Shown: positions 1 through 8,692, counted from the stretch's first letter. The stretch is 64,000 bases of DNA from Candidatus Rifleibacteriota bacterium (GCA_015232575.1 JADFZL010000002.1:520652-584651), one strand, 5' to 3'. Program-made: numbers and translations. The notes: generated by a model from the sequence alone, not told the origin.

Positions 1-113
1 AGTTGAGCATCAGATCTTCGATGCTCTGCATTAATAAACTTTCCCGCCAGAAACTTCTTTGATATTGTTTTCGGCATCAGCAAATAAGTAATACATCAGA
101 GGAAGGGAAACGG

Positions 114-1124
114 ATGAGTGATGACAAGATAAAAGTAACGGTTGTTTGTCCAAACTGTGAAGAGACAGTTGAAGTGGCCGTATGCAAGGATGATTCTTTT
201 CCCTGCCCTGTATGTGCATTCATGATTTCCGCAAATAAGCCTGTTGAAAAGAGTCATTTAAAAATAGCACGTTTTTCTTTTGAAATATTGGCAATGCACT
301 TCGAACATTTTATTACCTCAAAATATACGTTAACACTTGGTTCTGTATTGGCAGGAATGGTGCTGACATTTTATCTGGTATTTTTTAATCAGATCAATCG
401 CTTATTTTCGGAAAGGAAAACGCCTCCTACAGGGGTGAGTAGTGCCGGCGGAATCATTACAAATAATTTTGGTATGAGCTTGAGATTGATTCCTGCCGGG
501 ACTTTCACCATGGGTTCATTAAAGGGGCGACCTGATGAAAGGCCTGTCAGGTCTGTTACTATTACAAAGCCTTTTTATATTGGTATTCACGAGGTTACTG
601 TTAAACAATATTCTGATGTAACTGGCGAAAAGACAAGGGTTCCGATGCCGCCTGACAATCCTGTGCTTTTCATTACCTGGGATAAGGCTAAAGAGTTTTG
701 CAGAATTTTATCTGAAAGAGAAAATCTTGTATATCGACTTCCCACGGAAGCTGAATGGGAATATTCAGCTCGTGCAGGCACTGAAACTGAATTTTACTGG
801 GGCGATACTTACAGAGATGGTTTTGCATGGTGTCATTACAACAGCGGAAGACCGACCAGATCAACTCATCCGGTTGGCACTCTTCAGCCAAATGCCTGGG
901 GCTTATACGATATGCTGGGAAATATAGCAGAATGGTGCGAGGATTATTATCTTTCTTCCTATTCGCCAGATGATACAACTGATCCGATAGGCCCTCTGGA
1001 TGGAAAATTCCGTGTTATAAGAGGTGGAGATTATTCTTCGCTTCCATATACTTCTGCATCACGAAGCAACGACACCCCAGATACCATGATGGGCCCAGGC
1101 TTTCGCGTGGTAAGAAACCCCTGA
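114..1124 (+). CDS. Membrane-anchored zinc-ribbon protein with SUMF1/formylglycine-enzyme-like domain
   Basis: The 336-aa protein begins with a zinc ribbon (CPNC at 12-15, CPVC at 31-34). One membrane helix follows at about 72-92, then an FGE-sulfatase (SUMF1) domain from about residue 117 to the end. The domain shows the family's RLPTEAEWEYSARAG, GNIAEWCEDYY and GPGFRVVR motifs. The cysteines that formylglycine-generating enzymes carry in the C-terminal RGG segment are absent here (RGGDYSS then SASRSND), so sulfatase activation is unlikely; ligand-binding or structural use of the C-type-lectin-like fold is more likely. The ATG is preceded by a GAGGAAGGG ribosome site. The domain is probably extracytoplasmic with the ribbon in the cytoplasm, but topology is inferred. 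Domain assignment is firm; function is unknown. Confidence 0.8.
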   Translation: MSDDKIKVTVVCPNCEETVEVAVCKDDSFPCPVCAFMISANKPVEKSHLKIARFSFEILAMHFEHFITSKYTLTLGSVLAGMVLTFYLVFFNQINRLFSERKTPPTGVSSAGGIITNNFGMSLRLIPAGTFTMGSLKGRPDERPVRSVTITKPFYIGIHEVTVKQYSDVTGEKTRVPMPPDNPVLFITWDKAKEFCRILSERENLVYRLPTEAEWEYSARAGTETEFYWGDTYRDGFAWCHYNSGRPTRSTHPVGTLQPNAWGLYDMLGNIAEWCEDYYLSSYSPDDTTDPIGPLDGKFRVIRGGDYSSLPYTSASRSNDTPDTMMGPGFRVVRNP

Positions 1125-1214
1125 TTGCCGTGCGAGAAGGCTGCGTGAGATATATCTTTTCTTCAGCAACGTTGCACAGTGTCTTTAGTTATGATTTTTT
1201 GTATTTTGTGTGCG

Positions 1215-1240
1215 TTGTTTGAAGTTGTATATGTTATAAT
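1215..1240 (+). promoter_or_regulatory. Candidate extended -10 promoter for the 1264 gene
   Basis: TGTTATAAT at 1232-1240 is a TGnTATAAT extended -10. It lies about 24 nt before a strong GGAGG site and the ATG. The -35 match is weak (TTGTTT at 1215, 14-nt spacer), as is tolerated with extended -10 elements. Confidence 0.45.
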
Positions 1241-1263
1241 TTGCGTATCGGAGGTGGAAAATT

Positions 1264-1842
1264 ATGAGAAATAAATTATTCAAAGTGGCTATTTCACTGG
1301 TTGTCCTGGTTCAATTCTGTTTTACTTTATCTGCGGAAACAGAAAAAGTTGGTCGGGCTGACAAAAAGGAAAGGCTTAAGGCATTTAAAGAACGCTTAAA
1401 AACAGGAAAAAATGCTGACAGGCAGCCTGGACAGCACATGGAAAAACGAAAGAAAATTGCTGCTTTAAGAGAAAGCAGTCCGGCAGCAGCGGCTTTTGCC
1501 GATTCAATGAAGAATTTGAGAAGTTCCGGAAAAAATCTGGGAGTAGAAGAGAAAAAAGCAGCGTTCCTGGACATCTCGGCAAAGTGGTTGTTGTTATCTG
1601 ATTCAGAAAAAGCGATTGTCGAAGAGTGTTTTCCAAAAGTGAAAGAAAAAATTCTTAAGATGCAGAACGAAAAAGCTAATTTGAAAAACCTTATGACAGC
1701 CGGAGCAGATAAATCCTGTGCTGATTGCAGCAGCAATGGAAATGCTTCTGACAGCGAAAAAGCAGATGTAAAAACTTCTGAAAGTAACAGCGAAACAAAA
1801 GCTGTCGAAAACGCTGATGAGTGGGATATTCCAGAAGAGTAA
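1264..1842 (+). CDS. Small exported Lys/Glu-rich protein of unknown function
   Basis: The protein has 192 aa. A signal peptide is clear (MRNKLFK, then a hydrophobic stretch to about residue 23, cleavage near LSA-ETE). The mature part is rich in Lys, Glu and Ala and looks helical. It ends in a Ser/Asn/Asp-rich tail with two cysteines (CADC) and an acidic end, DEWDIPEE. I recognise no family. GGAGG sits 9 nt before the ATG, and the gene appears to be a single transcription unit between a candidate promoter and a hairpin at 1871-1916. It is probably periplasmic or secreted. Confidence 0.65.
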   Translation: MRNKLFKVAISLVVLVQFCFTLSAETEKVGRADKKERLKAFKERLKTGKNADRQPGQHMEKRKKIAALRESSPAAAAFADSMKNLRSSGKNLGVEEKKAAFLDISAKWLLLSDSEKAIVEECFPKVKEKILKMQNEKANLKNLMTAGADKSCADCSSNGNASDSEKADVKTSESNSETKAVENADEWDIPEE

Positions 1843-1870
1843 TTGAAGTTGGCTATTAATAAGATTTAAA

Positions 1871-1916
1871 CGAACTCCCTGTGTGTCATGGAAAAATCAT
1901 GCAAACAGGGAGTTCG
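1871..1916. terminator. Hairpin between convergent genes
   Basis: A perfect 12-bp inverted repeat (CGAACTCCCTGT at 1871-1882, ACAGGGAGTTCG at 1905-1916) encloses a 22-nt loop with a small inner CATG/CATG pairing. It lies between the convergent genes ending at 1842 and 1935. No T-run directly follows the stem, so classic intrinsic termination is only probable. Confidence 0.55.
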
Positions 1917-1934
1917 TTATGTACCGCCATTTTT

Positions 1935-2819
1935 TTACTCAGGCATTGGGAGCATTCCGTTTTGAAGGTCTTCGTAGAATCCGCCCATCACATGGTTTCT
2001 GATAAAAAAAGGCATATAGAAATTTGTCATAGTTCTGTTAACCTCGGGATAAACAAGAACACTTCCGATGTGTTTTCCATAATAACCCGTTAAATCAAAC
2101 ATTCTGATGTGATTTACGATGAGTTGAGATGAAAGCTCTTTTTTAAATATTCCAGCCGCACCCGGCGAGTTGAAAGTGTGGCAGGGGAGTTTGTTTTCGT
2201 AAGCAATAATTTGTGCAAGAAATCCGCCAAGTGAATGGCCACAGACTGAAATTTTTACTTTTTGCTTATCATTAGATGCATTATCATCAATGTCTTTGTG
2301 AAGAATATCAAATCTTTTTTTTGACTCAAGAAGTGTGAGAACTTTCTGATAAAATTCCCTCGCTTCAATAATCTGATCAGTTACTTTCTGATCAGGGGAA
2401 TCTATCATGCTTGATTTTGTTTTGGCAATTGTCTGTTTTGCTTTTTGATAATCAGGATTCTGTGGATTAGCTCCGGGTTTCATCAGAACCTCAATTGCTT
2501 CTTTGAGAGATTCTATGTCTGATTTAACAATTCCAAGGTCTGCCAGAAGGTCTTCCGGGTCAGTGAAGTGAGTTCCCGAAAAAGAGATTATTACTTCAGA
2601 AGTTCTGTTGCACTGAAACGCAACTGCCATGAATCCGTCACGTAACTTAAGGTGAGTGGATAACACACTCCAATCTTCAGGGCAATCAAAGTCATTTCTG
2701 TCTGCGCGATGAGATTCAAGCGCCATTTTTGCAAATTCAACTAAAGTAGCCCCTTGAAGAAGGGTAGAACAGAAAAGTGCAATAAAACAGAACAAAAAGA
2801 CACGCTTTGAAGCTGCCAT
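1935..2819 (-). CDS. Exported class 3 lipase-like alpha/beta hydrolase
   Basis: The 294-aa protein has a signal peptide (about residues 1-24). The fold is that of Lipase_3/Mbeg1-like serine hydrolases: FSGTHFTDPEDLLADL supplies the oxyanion-strand region, GHSLGG carries the nucleophile (S196), and TFNSPGA follows as in fungal and bacterial lipases. The catalytic His is probably in the C-terminal FIRNHVMGGFYEDL segment. Between strands there is a long Lys-rich helical insert (about 105-170), which may be a lid. AAAGGAG precedes the ATG. Substrate is not predictable; esterase or phospholipase activity on lipids in the periplasm or outside is the family role. Confidence 0.75.
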   Translation of the reverse strand: MAASKRVFLFCFIALFCSTLLQGATLVEFAKMALESHRADRNDFDCPEDWSVLSTHLKLRDGFMAVAFQCNRTSEVIISFSGTHFTDPEDLLADLGIVKSDIESLKEAIEVLMKPGANPQNPDYQKAKQTIAKTKSSMIDSPDQKVTDQIIEAREFYQKVLTLLESKKRFDILHKDIDDNASNDKQKVKISVCGHSLGGFLAQIIAYENKLPCHTFNSPGAAGIFKKELSSQLIVNHIRMFDLTGYYGKHIGSVLVYPEVNRTMTNFYMPFFIRNHVMGGFYEDLQNGMLPMPE

Positions 2820-2986
2820 TCTTGGCTCCTTTTAACTGGTATTTTCTACTTCTCTTTCAAAATACCATTAAAAGCCACTTCAGTAAAGAATGGTGATCAA
2901 ATGTACCTTATTTCGGCCAGAGAGAGACAAAAGGCCCTTTAAATGATGATCCTTGAATGGTGTTGATTTATATAAATTATGAAACA

Positions 2987-3013
2987 ACCCCCGCCGAGTC
3001 TTTCAGCGGGGGT
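2987..3013 (-). terminator. GC-rich hairpin after the 3033-3809 gene
   Basis: ACCCCCGC (2987-2994) pairs perfectly with GCGGGGGT (3006-3013) around an 11-nt loop. Read on the minus strand it follows the stop at 3033 by about 20 nt and is followed by TTGTTT, which fits an intrinsic terminator. Confidence 0.65.
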
Positions 3014-3032
3014 GCAATTTATACTGATTTTT

Positions 3033-3809
3033 TTAAAATCTTCCAACTATTCCAAAAGTCGGGCCACGATAGTACAATTTTACGCTATCGTCTTCATTAT
3101 CGCCTTTAATGTGGAAATTTCTGTAACCAAGCATTGCCATCCATTCGGTATCATGGGTATACGGATTAAGTTTATAACTCATCGACATGTCAAAGTCGTG
3201 TGAATTCAAATCGGAATCACCATAGTTCAGAGAAATGAATTTAAAATGTCCGTCAAGTAAAAGGCGGTCAGTAATCTTTGTGCCACCTGCGAGTCCGAGG
3301 TATGGGAATGGGAAGGTCACATTCCAGCGGTCGCTTCTGACTTTATCACTGACATTCAGTTCTGAATTTATTACTTTAATACCATAGCAGAAATCAAGCC
3401 ATCCGCTCGAATCTCTTGTCAGAACTCGTGAACCCATAAAATCAAACATACTATTGGCAAGGTCAACATTCCTTGTACCAGTGTTATAATTTTTGCCATT
3501 GAAAGTGAATGTTTTATTTACTGTTGCTTCGTCATATAAATAGTTGAAAGCAAGAGAAAGGTTTGTTGAATTAGTAATTGGATACATGAATCTGGCACCG
3601 AATTTGATAGTTGTGTCGAAATTGGCTTCTCTTTCCAGATTAAGATTCAGTCCCTGGGCGGATATGTCACCGTAGAGCTCATTGCTCCACCCATAGATCT
3701 CAAGAACGCTTGATTTTTTGTTTACCGGATACAGGTGGCGTTCCCACGCATTTGCACTTGCAGCGCACAGAAACAACAGCATCAAGACCAGAATAATAGA
3801 TTTTTTCAC
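3033..3809 (-). CDS. Probable outer-membrane beta-barrel protein
   Basis: The protein has 258 aa with a signal peptide (MKKSIILVLMLLFLCAASANA, cleavage before WERH). The mature part alternates polar and hydrophobic residues, with many aromatic strand ends (FKFISLNYGDS, AMLGYRNFHI). It ends in Phe (FGIVGRF), the usual last residue of barrels folded by the BAM complex. The size suits an 8-12 strand barrel. No specific porin family is recognised. A GC-rich hairpin follows the gene and no obvious partner sits next to it. Confidence 0.65.
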   Translation of the reverse strand: MKKSIILVLMLLFLCAASANAWERHLYPVNKKSSVLEIYGWSNELYGDISAQGLNLNLEREANFDTTIKFGARFMYPITNSTNLSLAFNYLYDEATVNKTFTFNGKNYNTGTRNVDLANSMFDFMGSRVLTRDSSGWLDFCYGIKVINSELNVSDKVRSDRWNVTFPFPYLGLAGGTKITDRLLLDGHFKFISLNYGDSDLNSHDFDMSMSYKLNPYTHDTEWMAMLGYRNFHIKGDNEDDSVKLYYRGPTFGIVGRF

Positions 3810-3920
3810 TTTTTGAACTCCTATTTTTTTTTGTGTAAAGAATATAAATTCATATCCCCTACAGGAAAAATAAAGTATTCAGATTCGTTCAAAAAGCAAG
3901 AAGATTTTTAATTTATTTTT

Positions 3921-4109
3921 CTATGGTCGTGAAGAAACGCCCGGACTATGTGCAAAATATTTGTACATGGTTATACATACAGCATAAGCCTGATCATAAG
4001 CATAAATAATATAAGGTTTCAGCTCCGCAGAGTATTTCCAGCCGACAAATACCAGCAGTAGAATAGTTGCATAGAAAAGGTATCTAAATAGATTCGGAAA
4101 ATAAAACAT
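3921..4109 (-). CDS. Small single-pass membrane protein
   Basis: This is a 62-aa ORF with one hydrophobic helix (LFYATILLLVFVGWKY, about residues 11-26) and a Tyr-rich tail. It starts 6 nt after the DJ-1 gene's stop on the same strand, so the two may be cotranscribed. The ribosome site is weak. The family is unknown; spurious coding cannot be excluded. Confidence 0.4.
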   Translation of the reverse strand: MFYFPNLFRYLFYATILLLVFVGWKYSAELKPYIIYAYDQAYAVCITMYKYFAHSPGVSSRP

Positions 4110-4115
4110 GTTTTT

Positions 4116-4697
4116 TTAACTCATCAATTCTGGAAGTTCTTCAGGAAGAATTGCAAGTACGCCTTTGTTTACTTCTTTAATTCTTTCTGCTGAAGTAAGC
4201 AAACCAACTAGTTTGAAGGCAAATTCAAATGTTGTTCCTGCAGCTCTTGAAGTGACAATATTTTCATCAACAACGACGCGGTGTTTTGAAAATTTTGTTC
4301 CTTTCATGTATTCCTGAGCTGCCGGATGACATGTTGCCATGCGGTCTTTCATGATACCTGCCTTTACAAGAACACTTGGAGCGGCGCAGATTGCAGCAAC
4401 GTATTTTTTTGCTTCGTACATGGTTTTAACAGCATTGATAACAATTTCCGAAGCGCCGAGATTTCTGGTACCTTCAATGCCACCAGGTAAAACAATCATA
4501 TCGCATTCGTTCAGGTTCAGTTCAGAAATTGAGAGATCTGGAACGATTGGTATTCCGCGAGAGCCCATGACCTGCAAATAATTGTCCAGAATCGACACAG
4601 TTTTTACTTCAATGTGTGCTCTTCTGAGAATATCGACAGTAATTACTGTTTCCATTTCTTCGAAGCCGTTTGCCATAAACACATATACAAGTGCCAT
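4116..4697 (-). CDS. DJ-1/PfpI family protein (YajL/ThiJ type)
   Basis: The 193-aa protein has full family length. The nucleophile-elbow cysteine is C104 in VAAICAAPSV, and the conserved acidic residue that tunes it is E14 in NGFEEMET. The VLPGG segment (about 69-73) and the ATCHP motif are also typical. Members act as glyoxalase/deglycase-like or redox-stress proteins in the cytoplasm; which one this is cannot be told. AAAGGAG precedes the ATG. Directly upstream, in what would be the 5' UTR, lies a structured repeat (4711-4797) that also precedes the regulator gene at 12003. Confidence 0.85.
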   Translation of the reverse strand: MALVYVFMANGFEEMETVITVDILRRAHIEVKTVSILDNYLQVMGSRGIPIVPDLSISELNLNECDMIVLPGGIEGTRNLGASEIVINAVKTMYEAKKYVAAICAAPSVLVKAGIMKDRMATCHPAAQEYMKGTKFSKHRVVVDENIVTSRAAGTTFEFAFKLVGLLTSAERIKEVNKGVLAILPEELPELMS

Positions 4698-4710
4698 ATT
4701 GTCTCCTTTT

Positions 4711-4797
4711 ATTTAGAGGGGGCACGCGCCCACTCTCGCCGATCGAACAAGTTCGACCGTCTCACTCCCCGCTGTCGGGCACTGTGTGCCCTCTAAA
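4711..4797. repeat. Structured repeat, single-unit copy (three hairpins)
   Basis: Three consecutive palindromes occur: GAGGGGGC/GCCCACTC, CGAAC/GTTCG with longer flanks, and GGGCAC/GTGCCC. The same architecture occurs at 12015-12235. The third stem differs between copies by paired changes (GGGCAC/GTGCCC here, GGGCGC/GCGCCC there). It fills the gap between the 4798 gene's stop and the DJ-1 ribosome site. Confidence 0.75.
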
Positions 4798-5961
4798 CTA
4801 CTTTGTCGGTGAAACTCCTTCTTCTGCAAAGGAAAGAACCTGTATGAATGATAAATCCTTGTGTAGAAGCAGGCCTTCCATAAACCTTCTGACGAGTATT
4901 TCTTTTGGAGTATTGGTTTGGGCTTTGGAATTTGCAAAACGCTGAACAATTTTTTTGAAATGTTCTCTGAGAGTTTGCGTTGATAAAGTGCCTTTCATAG
5001 AAATACGTCCTGAAGTGTTAATGAAACTGTTAAATAATTCCGAATCAAGAGCTCGCGAAATACGGTTCAGTACAAAGGTTTTAGCTCTGGCAGCAAGTGT
5101 TCCGGATGGCTTATCATATTTAATATTCTCATCGGCAGAGCCTGACAATTCCTTCGAAAGGCCTTTTCTTCCATAAGATTCAAGCATTAATGTCACGTCT
5201 TCGATGCTTTCAGAAAAAGCACGATTTCGATCAGAGAAAAATTCATCCATTTGTTTAATCATTTCCGGTCTTTCACTGATAAGATATTCGGCAATAATTC
5301 TTATTCCAATGACTGTTGGGATAAAATTGCTGGTTTGATTGCGAATCTGCGAAGCCGAAAGAGGAAATGTGTTTTTGTACAAAGCCTTTTTTGAACTCAT
5401 TGCCGATTCCAGAAGCTTTTCTGGAACAAAAAGACGCTGTGACTTGAACTCTTTGCGCATTTCCCAGTAAGTAATAAGATCGACACAGAATTCTGTTATC
5501 AGGTGATTTGCACCCAGATCATTAAAACGAAAAGTCTTTTTTGTAGCAGGATAACCCCTGGGAGTATGTGCGGAATAAAGTTCTGCAAACAAATGTCCTG
5601 CCCAGCCAAGTGCCTCAGCAACGTCTTCAGTTCCATATTCCTGATTTTGACGAGCAATCTTTATCATTTCAAGAACTGCGGGGATATCGTTGTGGAACAA
5701 CTCAAGAAATGGATTCGTCATGGTTTGACGAATATCTGGTGCAGGACCTCCTCCGACAAAATTATCTTTCATTGCCTGTGGAATGACAAAAGAGTTTTTC
5801 ATATTGGCTGCTGCTCTGTCAAAGGCAATATAATTGATTTTCATGTGAGCAATCGGTCCCCACGCGTAAAGCTCGGGAAGGAGCAGTGAGAAAATAATAA
5901 TCAATGAACAAAACATGCATTTCTGATTTTTTAAAACGGCATCAAATTTACTATTTATCAT
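4798..5961 (-). CDS. Exported zinc-dependent phospholipase C / S1-P1 nuclease-like protein
   Basis: The protein has 387 aa. A signal peptide ends at ELYA (residues 30-33), which would expose Trp34 as the mature N-terminus. Bacterial zinc phospholipases C also begin with a Trp that binds zinc. H39 in WGPIAH, the GWAGHLFAELYSAHTPRG segment (His, His) and NHLITEFCVDL further on supply plausible His/Asp/Glu ligands. The C-terminal half (about 200-387) is helical and unassigned. AAGAGGTG precedes the ATG. The likely role is hydrolysis of phospholipid or another phosphodiester outside the cytoplasm; the substrate is unknown. Confidence 0.65.
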   Translation of the reverse strand: MINSKFDAVLKNQKCMFCSLIIIFSLLLPELYAWGPIAHMKINYIAFDRAAANMKNSFVIPQAMKDNFVGGGPAPDIRQTMTNPFLELFHNDIPAVLEMIKIARQNQEYGTEDVAEALGWAGHLFAELYSAHTPRGYPATKKTFRFNDLGANHLITEFCVDLITYWEMRKEFKSQRLFVPEKLLESAMSSKKALYKNTFPLSASQIRNQTSNFIPTVIGIRIIAEYLISERPEMIKQMDEFFSDRNRAFSESIEDVTLMLESYGRKGLSKELSGSADENIKYDKPSGTLAARAKTFVLNRISRALDSELFNSFINTSGRISMKGTLSTQTLREHFKKIVQRFANSKAQTNTPKEILVRRFMEGLLLHKDLSFIQVLSFAEEGVSPTK

Positions 5962-6298
5962 ATTTTCACCTCTTTTACTTTAGAAGCTCAATGCAAATTT
6001 CCGATATCTAATGATAGTTAAAAAGATATAATCCGTCAAATAGAAAGTTCCTGTTTGATTTAACATTGATTAGTGTTGTATAAAAGAGACGGGAAAATTC
6101 GGAAACTATTTTGCTGTCATTTCGACCGAAGGGAGAAATCGGCCTACCCTTAGGAGATTTCTTACTTCGCTCGAGATGACAACTGATCAAGTATTTACAC
6201 ATTACCGGGTGGCTATTTTCATACAGTGTCTGAAAATCTGGTGCAACTGTTCTTTTTCGAAAGTTTATTGATTCATTGATGGGATTTCAGGGGAAAGT
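5962..6298. other. Intergenic region with a palindromic repeat
   Basis: Between divergent genes this holds the ribosome site of the 5961 gene, the inverted repeat at 6115-6181 and otherwise AT-rich DNA. The tract TTTTCATACAGTGTC (about 6218-6232) recurs near 46275. No gene is supported. Confidence 0.6.
6115..6181. repeat. Dispersed palindromic repeat (GTCATTTCGACC family), complete copy
   Basis: TGTCATTTCGACCGAAG at the left end is matched in inverted orientation by the right end (CTTCGCTCGAGATGACA), with complementary GAGAAATC/GAGATTTC inside. It is a 67-nt hairpin. Related copies lie at 40889, 60269, 63181 and 63375. Confidence 0.75.
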
Positions 6299-6784
6299 AT
6301 GACTTGTACAAGTATTGAACTTTTAAAGGTAAAGGCTGAGCGGATTATATACTGGGTATGGAAATTCTTTCGTACGTTGTTTCCAGTAATTGATACGGAT
6401 ATTTTAGAGCAGGTCAGGAAAAAATATCCTGAAAGCTGGCTCATTCATTTTGATAAAATGCTTCCGCCAGATAAAGCACATGTGTTGAGACTATTTAAAG
6501 CAATTTCTGAAGACAGAAATCTGACAGCAGAGATCAGGGAAAAACTTATCATGTTGGCATTAGCTCATGATATCGGGAAAAGTATTGTAAGACAGAATAT
6601 TTTTACGAGGGTTATTAAAGTTGTTATTCCGATTCCTAATCGCTCTCATCCGATACTTGGCGCAAGGCTGCTGAAAAAGCTCAATGCACCGTCTGATATT
6701 GTACGAAGAGTGGCAAGACACCACATTCCAGCAGAAAAAGACAAGTTCCTGAAATTATTTCAGTATTATGATGACAACGTGTAA
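6299..6784 (+). CDS. HD-domain phosphohydrolase-like protein
   Basis: The 161-aa protein carries an HD domain: H61, then LALAHDIGK with the paired H90-D91, a later SHPILGARLL and a RRVARHHIP segment. These are the metal-binding signatures of HD phosphohydrolases. Small stand-alone HD proteins hydrolyse nucleotides or cyclic nucleotides, but no substrate follows from the sequence. GGGGAAAG precedes the ATG. The restriction remnant begins 5 nt after its stop, probably by accident of the deletion rather than as an operon. Confidence 0.7.
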   Translation: MTCTSIELLKVKAERIIYWVWKFFRTLFPVIDTDILEQVRKKYPESWLIHFDKMLPPDKAHVLRLFKAISEDRNLTAEIREKLIMLALAHDIGKSIVRQNIFTRVIKVVIPIPNRSHPILGARLLKKLNAPSDIVRRVARHHIPAEKDKFLKLFQYYDDNV

Positions 6785-6789
6785 GAAAA

Positions 6790-7515
6790 ATGTCTGTTAT
6801 GCGTGTGCGGCGTCAATGGGTTGAAAAGGAAATAGCTATTATGAAGGAATCAGAAGAAAAGACTAGAAAAAACCGTATTGATGAGAAGCTGAAATCACCT
6901 CTTCTCAACTGGATTATCATACACAATGATAAAGTAAGTGACTATAAAGTCTTAACTGCCCACGCTGTTGAAGAATTTCCTACAGAAACAGGCCCGGCGG
7001 ATTATGCACTTTTTGTTGATGCAGCAGGTGATGTGATAAAATACCTGATGGAAGATTGCGATGTTCATACTATTTTGAGACTGCCAAACGGAACTTTTAC
7101 CCCTTACAGTCATGGTGTAAAAGCGAATGTCATATTTTTTCAAAAAGGGCTGAAGACCGAAAATATCTGGATATATGATTGCCGAACAAATATTCCAGGT
7201 GTGACCAAGAAAGACCGTACCTTAGCCCTTCCCATGTTTGAGGATTTTGAAAAGTGTTATGGTGACGACCCCAACGGGCAATCCAAACGGAAAGATCTTG
7301 GTGAGGATGGCCGTTTCAGGAAGTTTACTTATTCACAGATTAAAGACAGGGATTTTAACCTTGGTATAAGCTGGTTGAAAGATGAAAATCTGGAGGACCC
7401 GAATTCTTTGCCCGAACCGCAGCTTCTGGTGGCTGATGCCATTACAGAACTGGGTGCTTGTGTTGATGAACTTCAGTTGATTCTGGATGAGATTGAAGAG
7501 GAGGAGGTTGAATGA
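6790..7515 (+). pseudogene. Chimeric remnant: HsdR N-terminus joined to HsdM C-terminus
   Basis: The ORF has 241 codons. Residues about 15-78 match the start of type I restriction subunit HsdR (TAHAVEEFPTETGPADYAL, with the PADY Asp of the nuclease site but not the later E-x-K). From about residue 80 the protein is the end of the methyltransferase HsdM: CDVHTILRLPNGTFTPY, GVKANVIFFQKG, IWIYDCRTNIPGVTKKDR, RDFNLGISWLKDE. The methylase catalytic NPPY region and all HsdR helicase motifs are missing. An in-frame deletion or recombination between hsdR and hsdM explains this. The open frame is intact, but neither activity can remain. Confidence 0.8.
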
Positions 7516-8597
7516 GCCTATTAAAGAAGGATAAAGACTACTCCGAATTTCTTCACGAACTGAAAACCCGTATCAAATCGGCTCAAATTAAAGCGGTAGT
7601 TTCAGTCAACCGTGAATTGATTGAATTGTATTGGGAGCTGGCTGAGAAAATTCTTGAGAAACAGGTTAGTACACAATGGGGGGATGGGCTTTTAACTCAA
7701 ATGAGTAAAGATTTGCAGAATGAGTTTCCCGATATGAAGGGGTTTTCCCTCAGCAACCTGAAATATATGCGCCAATGGTATCTTTTCTGGACAAAAGAAA
7801 ATCCAAAAAGCCAACAGCTTGTTGACCAATTAAAGAATGCGAAAAAACTTGTTTTGCAAATTCCCTGGGGGCACAATCTTGTAATTGTGAGCAAAAGTAA
7901 AAGCCATGAAGAAGCTCTGTTTTATGCGCAAAAAACTATAGACAACAACTGGTCCCGGGCTGTTTTAACCCATCAAATAGAAGGTTGTCTTTTTGGGAGA
8001 GAGGGAAAAGCACTCACGAATTTTTCAGCATCTCTACCTGTGCCGCAATCTGACCTTGCGCACCAGACTCTGAAAGATCCATATATTTTTGATTTTCTTA
8101 CTATTCGGGAAAAGCATGATGAAAAGGAACTTGAGGATGCACTGGTAGGTCAGGTGACGAGATTTCTTCTGGAGCTAGGTGCGGGTTTTTCCTTTCTCGG
8201 CCGCCAGTACAAGCTTTGTGTCGATGGCGATGATTTTTATATTGATCTGCTTTTTTATCATGTAAAACTGCATTGTTATGTTGTTGTGGAGCTTAAAGCT
8301 GTTCCGTTCAAACCTGAATTCGCAGGCAAGCTGAACTTTTATGTTTCAGCAGTTGATGGAATGATGAAAACTGAATCCGACAACCCGACAGTGGGAATCC
8401 TTATCTGTAAATCAAAAAAGAAAACTGTAGTGGAATACTCTTTAAAGGGTGTGAACAAGCCAATAGGTGTCAGCGAATATCAAATTATCAGCGCACTGCC
8501 TGATGAACTGAAGTCCTCCCTGCCAACGGTTGAGGAGATTGAGGCGGAATTGGATGAGATTGATAGCTCTCACGTAGATCTCCGAGGTGAAGTATGA
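7512..8597 (+). CDS. DUF1016/YhcG-family PD-(D/E)XK nuclease
   Basis: The 361-aa protein is complete. The N-terminal DUF1016_N domain (about 10-160) carries the typical SLSNLKYMRQWYLFW and QIPWGHNLV motifs. The C-terminal nuclease domain shows D245 (FYIDLLFYH) and E260-x-K262 (VVVELKA), the PD-(D/E)XK catalytic set. The start overlaps the previous ORF by 4 nt (ATGA) and the stop overlaps the hsdS stub in the same way, so it was one cistron of the type I restriction operon. YhcG-like genes are common passengers of such operons and have been linked to DNA binding and phage defence. It is the only intact gene of the locus. Confidence 0.85.
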   Translation: MSLLKKDKDYSEFLHELKTRIKSAQIKAVVSVNRELIELYWELAEKILEKQVSTQWGDGLLTQMSKDLQNEFPDMKGFSLSNLKYMRQWYLFWTKENPKSQQLVDQLKNAKKLVLQIPWGHNLVIVSKSKSHEEALFYAQKTIDNNWSRAVLTHQIEGCLFGREGKALTNFSASLPVPQSDLAHQTLKDPYIFDFLTIREKHDEKELEDALVGQVTRFLLELGAGFSFLGRQYKLCVDGDDFYIDLLFYHVKLHCYVVVELKAVPFKPEFAGKLNFYVSAVDGMMKTESDNPTVGILICKSKKKTVVEYSLKGVNKPIGVSEYQIISALPDELKSSLPTVEEIEAELDEIDSSHVDLRGEV

Positions 8598-8692
8598 GTG
8601 AGGGACTTCCTAAGGGGTGGGTGGAAGCGCCTATTACAAACATTTCACATATTGTTTATGGAAAAAGTCTAACACAGAAACTATTCAAATGA
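8594..8692 (+). pseudogene. hsdS (type I specificity subunit) N-terminal stub
   Basis: Only 32 codons remain. The ATG overlaps the DUF1016 stop (ATGA). The translation LPKGWVEAPITNISHIVYGK is the conserved start of HsdS target-recognition domain 1. The frame ends at TGA 8690-8692, where the DNA switches to RadC-like sequence. The stub cannot recognise DNA. Confidence 0.7.

Noticed and set aside
114..1124. Active formylglycine-generating enzyme
   Set aside because: The active-site cysteines are missing from the conserved C-terminal segment.
6008..6202. 64-codon minus-strand frame
   Set aside because: It is the translation of the palindromic repeat at 6115-6181, not a gene.
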